This document shows positions 26,956-37,256 of a stretch of DNA of 64,000 nucleotides, one piece after another (position 1 is the stretch's first letter; every line of letters starts with the position of its first letter). The translations under genes were made by a program, and so were the position numbers. Under the pieces are notes generated by a model, which saw only the letters and a program-made list of their open reading frames with translations, was not told the origin of the DNA and ran no database searches. Source of the stretch: Rhyacichthys aspro (taxonomy: Eukaryota; Chordata; Actinopteri; Gobiiformes; Rhyacichthyidae); NCBI GenBank assembly GCA_036850595.1, contig CM072159.1, positions 3,933,978 through 3,997,977 on the forward strand. Reading direction: 5' to 3'.

Positions 26956-28324
26956 TATTATTATTATTATTACTGTAGGATATTAAAGCACTAAACTTCA
27001 GAAGATCACCGAGGATTACTGACTTGGAGTCCAACTAAATGTGACTGAATTTTATTTTATATTTAGTCAACATTGATATTTAAACTGTTTTTTTTCCCCA
27101 TTCTATAATCATAACTCCCACTTATATAATTTAGCTCTTTAGCTCAATACACCACTCAAAACAATTGTCAAAGCGCTTTCTCAACTAATCATCCGAGGAG
27201 AGTGGAGTCGTTAAAGATGTTGAGAGAGTGGGTTTGCTCATGTCCCTGTGGGGTGCAACAATAACCAAAATTAAGCCATAATTACAGACTCAATCAAGGT
27301 AATTAGACAATCTATTATTCTATTATAGGCTTCTTGGCAATGGCATTTACTTCAAAAATCACCTCTCCTCCCATGAAAGGGCCCCATAAAAATTTAAGTG
27401 GTCATGAATTCATTATGTCTGCCGAGTATTAGTTACATTTACAGCTAGTAAAGTTCAAGGTTATTGAACTTGTTAGAAAAATAGACTAACCACCCAATAA
27501 TATTCAAATTTTATAAATAAGGTTTACCTAGTGTCTGATACTCTAATAATGATCAGTATAAAAAGCTATTAAAATGGGCTGGAAGAAATTGAAAAAGCCT
27601 TGGATTATTGTCTAATTACTAAATACTGACCATTGAGCTACACATTCATGTAAACATGAACAACAAGTGAATTCATTTTGAATAAGGAAAAATGTGTTGC
27701 ACAAGCAATTAAATCCATTGTCGAAGTAATTATTCCAGTTTCCTCTTATTAATATAAAACAGTCAGTGTGGTCAGAGAAAGTAGAGAAATGTACATTATG
27801 GCCTTGTTCCCATTATGTTTTTAACTTTGTAAATACGTAATAGTCCGATTAGAACATCAGAAATCCATGTTTTTCTTAATCAGAGCAGCTTGTAAACAGC
27901 TTTCTTGGACTAAGTGCTTTCGGTCATGTGTTTCTAACTTGGAATGTCACCACTGTTATTAAGAAATTAAAAGATGATCACGGAGTAAAGTAACTGAGTT
28001 TATTAGCATTTAACGCCTTAATAAAATCAGGTTTAACGTTAGCTTCTTTTCTCTGACAAAGACTGAATGCTAAGACTATACTAAGACCACATGAACGCAG
28101 CATTAGCCTTGGAGCGCTGAGGACACAATAGTCGATTCTCTTTTGTGCATGTAAACTTCTATTCAACTGTAATTCCTTTTCCAGACTGTGGGTGGACAAG
28201 TTGTACTGGACAAAAAGTGATGACTAATAGTGACTTTTGTCCAGTTTTCTGGATATACCAGAAAATATGCCATCACATCTCATTTTCAGCCCTTCGCGTC
28301 TGGAACTATGACATAATCAAATGC
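26956..28324. other. Intronic stretch, AT-rich, with one dispersed repeat
   Basis: The only recognised item is the dispersed repeat relic at 27975-28170. The part at 27280-27430 is rich in TAATTA-type cores but has no other evidence of function. Confidence 0.4.
27975..28170 (-). repeat. Dispersed repeat, copy A (pairs with 53150-53320)
   Basis: Its reverse complement aligns with 53150-53320 over several blocks: an AGAGAATC block, CAGCGCTCC, TTCATGTGGTCTT and AGAGAAAAGAAGC. The two copies therefore lie in opposite orientations 25 kb apart. No coding or terminal structure was identified. Confidence 0.65.
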
Positions 28325-28332
28325 TCTACAGC

Positions 28333-29113
28333 CAGTGGCGTGCTTACCATTAGGCAAAGGTAGCCAAATGCATAGGGCCCCCAACATGCAAGGGCCCCAA
28401 CATTTTGGGTATTACTGGTCCGGTCTGCCGGCAATTTAAGCTAGCACTATTATTAGCTCAGCTCTCCACAGCGGCGCACCTTAAAGTTACGAATGTAACC
28501 CAGGATCTATGATGTTTAGGTTACTATTTGAATATGATGTACTTCTGTCATATACTATAACTGATTGTTCCTTTTGTATATGTTTCTTTCAGACCACACA
28601 CACTCTCGATCCATTAAACATTCTTAAGTCTATCTCCAGTCTCCGGTTCTGTGATGGGAATCAAGTGTCTAAATTGGCTGCTTCAGCCAGCGTTACTCCT
28701 TTAGATTAATGTAGAGGTTCCTGCAATTTATTTTACAGTTAAAAAACACCTAAAAACAGAGACAGAGTGGTTGATCCACACTGTGCTTGTGTTAGAACTG
28801 ACAGTAACTGAAAAGAACAATAAATGTTCCCACAATGTCAAATATTGAAGTTAATTTAATAGTATTAGTAAATTTACTCACTACTGTATTAAGAAAAAAA
28901 ACCCAACTTGATTCTGAAGTTGATCTGAGTGAGATCAAACCAGAAAAGAAGCCGAATATGTGTTTTTGTTATTGTGAAGTATTGCTGTATGACAATTGTG
29001 GAGGGGCTACACAATCTCTCAACCTCAAGGCCTTCTGGTACATTAAGGCAGACATGAGGAAGGGCCCCCTCAAAAGTTTGCCTAGGGCCCCAAATTTGCT
29101 AAGCCCGCCACTG
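28333..29113. mobile_element. Non-autonomous hAT-like transposon, 781 bp
   Basis: The ends are inverted repeats: CAGTGGCGTGCTTACCA on the left and, reversed, CAGTGGCGGGCTTAGCA on the right. Both are followed inward by GGGCCCC-type blocks. The flanks are 8-bp direct repeats with one mismatch, TCTACAGC (28325-28332) and ACTACAGC (29114-29121), as expected for an aged hAT target duplication. The interior has frames of up to 109 codons that show no transposase motif I recognise, so it is treated as non-autonomous or internally deleted. Confidence 0.85.
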
Positions 29114-29121
29114 ACTACAGC

Positions 29122-31264
29122 TACATGTCATTCAGCATATAGCAGAAGAGTAGTAGAAGAGTAAAAGAGGGTTTCCTACATTAAATAACACTCATGTACC
29201 AAAAAAAAAAAAAAAAATAGCTAAAAGTGCACAGCATCACCTGATTTTAATGGGATGCCATTGTAACTATAAGTGTATTTGAACTTCCCATTTGATTTTG
29301 TGCATTAGCCCAGCCATGAATACATTTATGCAGGTAAGCATTGGCATTTATATGACATATATTTAAGTGTTCAGAAAGTGGAGAGGTCTCCTGGAGAGAA
29401 GCACTCTGTTGATGAGATCAATATCTAAGCTGCCTATTATCATCTCAGACCGAACTCAGAACCCTTAAGGATTGTCTGTTCAAAGTCAATGGCATTACCG
29501 GTCAGTGTAAGCCCTTTCTTGGTTGACTGACTGGTGTACAGTACATGGCCTCTGACTGACTTCATTGTATTAATACACTAGCCCAATTCAAACTACGATT
29601 CTGCCTGATTTTAATCACAGTTCCCAGGATGAGATATAAAAACCGAACTAAGCAAGACAAAACGTCCACTGAGGAAAACACAGAGCAGGTATTATTTTTT
29701 TCATTGGCCACTGCTGCTGATTTACAAGCACTGTCTTTACTTAGGGCGCACTTTCAAAGGCTAGTTGTGCTTTAACAACCCAGCTGAGCGCTTCATGAGC
29801 AACATCTCGGGCAGCGCGCCGTGCAGCTCTTGGCATGGCTCCCCTGGCCACTAGCAAGTGCTTGTTGTTTTTATATTCTCACTTCGGCAGCAAGAGCTAT
29901 CAAATATAATAGCACAGTTGCTCTTTGTCACAGAGAAACAACAGTCATGAAATTTTAACAGCTCCAAGAACTGATCCAGCAGCGGAGTCCCACGGCAGAG
30001 CTCAGATTCAGTGACACAGATTCAGGCAAATAAAAGCAGACAGCCTAGAAACATCCAACTGCCAGAGAGACCAGAGGAGATATTAAGAAATGAAGTATAT
30101 CAGCAAGGAGCATTCAGACGTCATTTCCTTCAACAGATTTACATGAAGGTGTAGCAGCTTGCCGTAAGAGGCTAATTAATCAGAAATCTACTCTGCAGTG
30201 TAAATGAGGAACATGACTGCTGTCTTTTTGTTAACTTTCTTCGGTTTCTATGGAGTTAAAACAAGTCAAAGCCACAAACTGAAGCACTGAGGCAAAGCAT
30301 TAGGACTCAAAATCTCGGGCCTCACGTTTTTGTTTTACCTTTACGATTTGATACGGCTAAATGTAAAATAAGGATAGCAAATGTGCAATGATATATCAAA
30401 GCAATAATAGTGTGATGGGCCTGTATGATCCAAAAAATCGAAGATACTAATTTTAAATACACCTTGGATGGACTAATGCAAAGAAGAAAATCCCCAGTGA
30501 ATGTTTGATTTGTTTTAATCAAAGTAGTCATAAGCTCTTACTTGTATTGCCGTTTGTCTGTCATATTGGATCAGAACACTTTGAAGTTTTCACTACAATC
30601 CCAGCCAGCCTTTTATTATGGCACATTACAGTCTCTAAAAAGCAACACAGCTCTGGCCAGAATCTCCACAAGGCTGCTGTTCATAGCTGGACGATCTCTC
30701 CAGGGCTCTTATTCTCAGCTCAGCAGCACTGTCAACTCATTTCTGAGCCACACAGGATGTTTCACGCTCCTCATTCAGTCTGTGATGAGATGGCTTCAAA
30801 GGTCACACCGTTTCCTGTGTGAGGGCTGCTTTGGAGAGGAATGGGATTGAGTGTGTGCAGACATGTCTCCAAGTCTGTTTGCAGGTAAGTAAACAAAGGT
30901 TACAGCGTGTACTAAATGTGTGTGCTGCCTACAGATGAGAGGAGCGCAGCCAGCAGAGCTACAGTATAGGATTTGTGTGCGTTCACCCCCTGCAGAGATC
31001 AGTGAGGCATGTAGAAGGGCCCTGACTGAGCTGGCTGTTTACACACACACACCGCTCAATGGCTTGGATATGGAAAACAATATGGATAGCTCAAGGGGCG
31101 TTTCAGATGTCTCTTACAAACACACACATGGTCCCAACGACAAAGAAAGCCGCTTGATCTTGAACTGTTCCCTCTTTTCTTGTTTCGGGCCTTCATGAAC
31201 CACCTCCAACCCCCATAGCTCACAAGTTTCTGTCTTTTTATAATGTCTGTTTCTCTTGTATCAT
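29122..31264. other. Intronic stretch; nothing recognised
   Basis: A poly-A run lies near 29200-29217. Frames at 30505-30850 on the plus strand overlap each other and lack codon-like structure. No exon signature was found. Confidence 0.4.
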
Positions 31265-31590
31265 GGGGCACAGTGGCTCAGTTGGTAGAGCACGGTGTCC
31301 AATAACCAGAAGGTTGGCGGTTCGATTCCCGCTCCCTCCTGTTCATATTGTCATTGTGTCCCTGGGCAAGACACTTCACCCGCCTTGCCTCCAGCGCCAT
31401 ACTGGTGTATGAATGTGTATGATTGTGAGGTGGTGGTTGGAGAAGGCTTGAGCGCCTGGTGTATGGCAGCCCGCCTCTCTATCTGCCCCAAGTGTAAATG
31501 TGTGTGAATGGGGTGAATGGAAGCATGATGTAAAGTGCTTTGGGTACCCGAGAAGGGCATGAAAATATAAATGCATGCCATTTACCATAT
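31265..31590 (+). repeat. tRNA-derived SINE, plus orientation
   Basis: The head contains a near-canonical polymerase III A box, TGGCTCAGTTGG (31274-31285), and B box, GGTTCGATTCC (31319-31329). The body has GGGCAAGACACTTCACCC and GGTGTATGAATGTG. The 3-prime end reads AAAGTGCTTTGGG, then ATAAATGCATGCCATTTACC, which resembles the tail of a LINE partner. Because both boxes are intact, this copy is younger or better preserved than the one at 24.5 kb. Confidence 0.85.
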
Positions 31591-33929
31591 TTTAATAGTT
31601 AATGTTTAAACAAAATGCTGTATATGTGGAATAATCATATATCCATCATGAAATATATGGGATATCGGTATTAAAAAAGGGCTATCATTGTTTTTGTGAT
31701 GAGACATAAAAGCTTCAACTCTACAGCCAGAGGCACATTCACATTAGGTTGAGTCCTAACATTTGACTAATACAATTACTAATTAAAGTGGATATTTAGA
31801 AAATAAGAATGGGCTCCATTATTGGTGCCTTGATTAATTGTGTTGATGATAAGGTGTTGCTCGGCCTCAATAATTAACAGTATTTCTTTAAGTAAAACAC
31901 TGTAAGTACAACTGATACAGGCTTTTGATGAAGCTGCTGATTAAGTCTCTTTACAAATGTCTGCATTTTAATTTGTGACGGTAAGTCATGCTGGTTCAGT
32001 GCTTAAGAGCATCAAGGCGAGAATAAACACTCAATGACTACATAATGAGAGATCTGATTATGCCTGTATGAGTCTGTAGTGTGTGATTACAATCATACAT
32101 AGATGTTTGGCTAAATTGTAGGAAATGCAAAAAGAAAACATCTTTTTTTAAGTGAATGTCTTAAATAAGTTAAAAACTGTTTAAAAAGTTTGAAATAGAG
32201 CTCTGGTTTGGCTTTTATAAACAGAGCTTGATACTGAGCATTGCTTTCCACAACTGTTAGGATTTTAGGTAAATTTGTTTCAATACAGTTTTTTTAAGTG
32301 ATGAATTGTTTATTCATCTTGAAATAAAGTTCATTTGCATGGAGTTCACGGAGAGTAAATATGAGGCATTTTTGATCAGAAGTTTCTTATTTGATCTCTT
32401 TTGTTTTCCCTCCCTCTCTGTGAATTGGATTTAGATTTCTTCCACTGGTGCCTCCTCCATCTGTCCTTCTTGTTGTCGTTCTTCCTCTGCTGGCGGCTAA
32501 ACCCAGGAGAACCCCAAACTGGACTCCCTCGGGTCTGCGTCAGCTCAACATCAGAGAGACTCCGCAGTGACACACATCTATGGTCGCCGAGAGTGAGAAT
32601 CCCTGTCATTCAGCCACAAGTAAACACAGTAAAGTGAACATTTGCTCAAACTCAACCCAGACACATATGCTACATCCATGTAGCACTGTCACTTTCAAAC
32701 AAAGGCAAACCTCAGATCTAGAGTGACAGCTATATCATGAGCGTTCAACGACAAAAACACAAAGACAAAGGAAACGCACACCATTCAAAGGAAGAAAAAA
32801 CATGGAAATCCAAGCCCAAACAGACACGACACTGACTTAATACGGCAAACGGAGCGGAAGAGTACAGCAGCTGTCACAACTACTGTCACGCCTAGCTGCC
32901 TTCCCACCGCGCTCAGCCCGCTACTACACATCTACCACAGTCAATATTTGTGGCCCACCAAAGGAGAGCTCCCCTCTGCCAAAAAATAACCTTTCCACTG
33001 AACCTGCTGCTTTGCTGATTGGACACCTTTGTCAAGTATTTAGCAAAGCACTGAGAGGGAAAAGGCATGGGAGCCTTAATGTTTGATTTAAACAAATGGC
33101 TTGTGATTCTGATGCTATATCCATATCCAAGAAAGAAGAGCATTCTTGAGTCTGATTTTGGCAACTGAAGTTAAGAAGAGTACACATGCAGTAAACAACA
33201 TGAAAAGTTTCAATTTAGTGTCTTTTTTACCCAGTTTGCACATTTACATTTTGATTTGGTGAGACATTTCAGACAAATGTTCTACTTTAATTCCCATGGG
33301 AGTCTCAAACAAATTAAATAAAATGTGTTTTGAGTTACTATTTTTAGATGTTAAAACTGCACATATAAATCATTTCAAAATGTCAATTTCTTTTCAATAA
33401 ATTAGCTTTTTTTATTAGAATAAATGCACATTTTTCTCTATCTCTTGTCATCTGTTTGGAGGCTCTGATAATCTGCTGCCAGTGTTGTTCTCTGATATCA
33501 GCCTTGTAGCGCTTCACACGACAGGAGCCAGATACGATCAGACATGTTTGAAAACATCTTGTGGGCCTGCCGTGCCAGTGTGTAATCCTAACTCTGTTCA
33601 CACTACGAGATAATCTGCCCGGGACAGTGCCATGGCCGAGTCAGGAGGTGTAGAATTACGGCTGAAACTGTGTGGGGTGACCTTGGCGCAGAGCACAAAA
33701 TGATGGTTGTACTGTGTACTAATCAGACTAAGGCTGCAGGGGTTGTGGTCAGCCTTTTTTCTCACCTAATGCTAACTCAATAGCACTAACAATTCAGTTA
33801 GAATAGGGCCTTTGGGAAATAACCGTTTAAATGCTTGCTGCCGTTAAGACAGGCCAATTTACTTCATCAAAACAATGTCTGATTTTAGCGTATGGGCTCG
33901 ACAGAAACAGAATCACAATTAAGTTCCCT

Positions 33930-34140
33930 GTTATTCATGTTCAATGTGGCCATAATTGAGCAATTAGTGGAGGCTACTTAATTGCTTGCAGCAATTAAGG
34001 CTGTGAAATTACATGTTGGAATAGTTACGGGCAGTGAGATCAGACTGGGAACATGATTAAATTTAATTGCTCATTATTAAGAAAATAATGCTGTGTCATG
34101 AGGTTATCAATCAGCCTGGGTATAAAAGATGAATTATAAT
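33930..34140. promoter_or_regulatory. Possible conserved noncoding element, homeodomain-core rich
   Basis: It contains many TAATTG, CAATTA and TTAATTG cores with palindromic spacing around 33957-33998 (AATTGAGCAATTAG, then TTAATTGC twice). No repeat ends are visible. Function is inferred from motif density only. Confidence 0.2.
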
Positions 34141-34849
34141 GAAATACGTCAAATAATAACATTGTTTTCATAACACGTTTTCAAAGCAAATGAAGATACT
34201 AATGAAAATCAAATGTCACGTGCTTTAGAATCACCCACAACAGCCACACGAATAGTGACTTAAACTAAATGTTACAATGTAGACCACATTCTTCACACAG
34301 TAGCAATATTTACTCACAATGGACCTGTAAGGACACCAAAATTGTAGTGTAACTGTAAAAATACTCAGTTGGTATTATTATTGTGTGTGTTTTCTGGGGA
34401 TGGTAATTACAAAAGCTGATCAGCCAACAAATATGCAGCACATACATGGTAAAAATGAGCCTCCTGAGTATTTTGGGAAAGTACTTTTATTACTTCATCC
34501 TCCAAGAGTACATTTTAAATTATGTGGAGCTTAATAAAGTATTTACAGGCTCAGACCAGTGAGCAAACTGTTTAATTTACAGTCTGCGCAGCTGCAGTAA
34601 ACTGACAGCAGTCCATCTGTCGATCACTGCACCAGACGATAACAGAATCAGCTCCAGAATTATTTGTTAATGCAGACCTTTTTTACAACACTTTGCAAAC
34701 ACACTACAAACACAGAAATAGGGGTAGGGGTGAAAAAATTTGCACTCTCAAAAACCTGGATGGATTCTGCACAGTTAATTAAGATAAAACGATTCAATTC
34801 TGGAGAGATCGAGGCAGCGATTCAGTGCACGGCACGTGGGGGCCATTCT

Positions 34850-35040
34850 GATTAGCAGCAAGCCAGTGAATTCCTCGACATTTTGATGCGAGACAATCTT
34901 TTGCATTTTCAATTACACACTCCAACAGCCCTCTAACTACCAAAACCAAGCTCATTTGCATGATTGAAATATAATTATGGCGCACCAAAAACAAGCTTCT
35001 GTTTTGGTTCCTGTTACAATCTCCTTCACCCCCTTCTGTT
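34850..35040. promoter_or_regulatory. Possible conserved noncoding element with octamer
   Basis: This holds CTCATTTGCATGATTG with a perfect octamer, followed closely by ATAATTATGG, and has a balanced composition without repeat structure. The call is tentative. Confidence 0.18.
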
Positions 35041-35249
35041 TTCTTCCTCAAATCAATCTCTGAGTCTGACTGAGAGAATAAAGAAGCTATTGAGCTTTTT
35101 TTGCAGTAGGTTGACTACACAGATAATGCAGGACAGATAAAGCTTTACCGCTCTATTGAAGAGGTTAGTCATCTTTTTTAGATTTCTGTAAATACGTCAT
35201 TACCAAGGTCATCCCACTTCTACATTCTCTTTATTCCTGCAACAAGACT

Positions 35250-36062
35250 AAACTGACTAGGCACAACATTTTAAACCCCTGCCTAATATTTTGTTGGCCC
35301 TTTTGGAGTCCTCTAAACCCCTAAAGGTGTGCTGGGGTATCTGGTACCAAGATCTCCGCAGCAGATCTTTTAAGTCCTGTAAGTTGTGAGGTGGGGCCTC
35401 CATGGATCAGACTTGTTTGTCCAACACATCCCACAGATGCTGATTGAGAACTGGGGAATCTGGAGCTAAATCGACACCTCAAACTCAGACCAAACCACCG
35501 TCTTCCATTGCTCCGTGGTCCACTTCTGACGCTTGCGTGCCCATTGTTGGAGCTTTTGGCGGTGCACAGAGGTTAGCATTGGCACCCTGACTGGTTTGCA
35601 GTTATGCAGCCACAAACACATCAAACTGGGATTCAGTGTGTGTTCTGACACCTTTCTATCAGAACCAGCCTTAACTGCTTCAGCAATTTGAGCAACAGTA
35701 GCTGTTCTGTTGGATCGGAGCACACCGGCCAGCCTTCTCTCCCCATGTGCATCCGGTTTGACCACTTTTGATAAATACTGACCACTGCAGACCTGGAACA
35801 TCCCAGAAAAGTTAAAGTTTTGGAGATGCTCTGACCCATGCTCGTCTAGCAATCACAATTGGGCCTTTGTCAAACTTGCTCAAATCCTTACGTTTGCCCA
35901 GTTTTACTGATTCTAACATATCATTTTTAAGGACAAAGTGTTCACCTGCTCCTAATATATCCCACTCACAAAAACATTCCATGATGAAGAAATTATTATT
36001 TTAATTATTCACTTCACCTATCAGTGCTCATAATGTTCTGCCTAATCTGTTATTGATCAGTG
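35250..36062 (-). mobile_element. Internally deleted Tc1-like transposon
   Basis: A decayed Tc1-like element in minus orientation. The outer parts contain related inverted blocks (CCTGCCTAATATTTTGTTGG on the left, a TTCTGCCTAATCTG-type block on the right). The coding remnant keeps the N-terminal helix-turn-helix part and a piece of the C-terminal DLAPDSP region (near 35450). The middle of the catalytic domain is missing, with a junction close to 35500. The exact termini and TA duplication were not resolved. Confidence 0.8.
35430..35910 (-). pseudogene. Tc1-like transposase remnant, frameshifted and internally deleted
   Basis: From 35910 downward the minus strand gives a GKRKDLSKFDKGPI block, then, in another frame, GQSISKTLTFLGCSRSAVV (helix-turn-helix), then after a further frameshift near 35755 a long stretch with RSNRTATVAQIAEAVKAGSD and a VWSEFE block. 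That last block is where the first catalytic aspartate region begins, and the aspartate itself is lost. At least two frameshifts and one large deletion make it non-functional. It is not part of the host gene. Confidence 0.85.
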
Positions 36063-36169
36063 TGGAACTGCTTCACTGTATTTAATTTATGACTAATTGA
36101 AACTTGTTGGTGTGAATATTTACACATAAATCACTGAGGTGTATTATTTCTCTTACTCACCCACACATA

Positions 36170-37254
36170 CAGTGCCATGAAAAAGAACTTGCTCCCTTCC
36201 TGGTTTCTTTTTTTTTTTTTTTTTTTTTTTTTGCACATTTGTCACACACGTTTCATATGATCAAATAAATTTTAATATTAGAAGATAACTTAAGTAAACA
36301 AAATGCAGTTTTAAGTGATTTTATTTATTAAGGGAAAAAAGCTATACAAACCTACCTAGCCCTATGTGAAAAGGTAGTTAACCCATTTGTGAAATAATTA
36401 ACTGTGATTAATTAATTCTTTTTTGGAAAGCCGAGTTCAATTTCACTAGCCACACCCAGATCTGATTCCTGCCAGACCTGTTGAATCAAGAAATCATGTA
36501 AATAATACCTGTCTGACAAACAGAAGTAGGCCTAAAGATCTCAAAACGCAAGACATCATGCTGTGATCCAAAGAAATTCAGAAACAGATGACAAACAAAG
36601 TCATTGACATTTATCAGTGTGGAAAGGGTTACAGAAGGCTTTGAGGCTCCATCCAACCACAGTGAGAGCCATTATCCACAAATGAAAAAAATGGTAAACC
36701 ATCCCAGGAGTGACGAGGTGACCAAAAACAACTCATCACAGAGGCCACAAAAAAACCCACAACAACATCTAAGGAGCTGCAGGCCTTACTTGTTTCAGTT
36801 AAGGTCAGAGAGACAGGGCAAAAATGGCATCTATGGAGTTCCAAGGCAAAAAAAACACTACTGACCAAAAAGAACAAAGTTTAAAACAAAAAACAAAAAA
36901 CAAAACATGATGCTCCAAGACTTTTGGGAAAATATTCTATGGACTGATGAGACAAAGGTTGGACTTTTTGGAAGGTATGTGAAAAAATCCTAAAGAAAAA
37001 TGAGAATCAGTTTGTGAGCCCAAGATGAAGCATACTTGGGTTCTGCAGCAGGACAATCATCCAAACACACCAGCACCACCTCTGGATGGCTTAAAGAAAA
37101 AAACCCTCAATCATCACTTAAAAACTGCATTTTGTGTTTACATGAATTATCTCTGTCTAATATTTAAATTTGTTTGATGATCTAAAACATTTAAGTGTGA
37201 CCAAAAAAAAAAAAAAAAAAAGGGGAAGGGGGTACTTCATTTTTCATGGCACTT
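36170..37254 (+). mobile_element. Decayed Tc1/mariner element with TA target site and long inverted arms
   Basis: The element is bounded by TA dinucleotides (36168-36169 and 37255-37256). The ends are inverted: CAGTGCCATGAAAAAGAAC on the left and AAGTGCCATGAAAAATGAAG on the right reversed, both followed by CCCTTCC-like sequence. Longer subterminal arms (about 36256-36335 and 37110-37185) are also inverted copies of one another. A run of 20 or more T near 36209 mirrors the A run at 37203-37221. The interior carries fragments of a transposase. A related arm fragment is at 9112-9206. Confidence 0.85.
36570..37105 (+). pseudogene. Tc1/mariner transposase fragments, badly frameshifted
   Basis: In several frames one reads VIDIYQCGKGYRR near 36602, TVRAII-like sequence near 36660, TEATKKPTTTSKELQA-like sequence near 36738-36785, then DFWENILWTDETKVGLFG near 36920-36975. 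That last block contains the first catalytic aspartate. WVLQQDNHPN near 37040 contains the second. The third catalytic motif is not seen. Order and motifs fit the Tc1/mariner DD-E family; multiple frameshifts make it dead. Confidence 0.85.
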
Positions 37255-37256
37255 TA

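Larger units (their letters stand above)
31591..35249. other. Intronic stretch with possible conserved noncoding elements
   Basis: No repeat was recognised. Two sub-stretches (33930-34140 and 34850-35040) are noted separately for dense homeodomain or octamer cores. Confidence 0.35.

Noticed and set aside
31265..31340. A functional tRNA gene
   Set aside because: A and B boxes are present, but there is no cloverleaf and the sequence continues into a SINE body and LINE-like tail.
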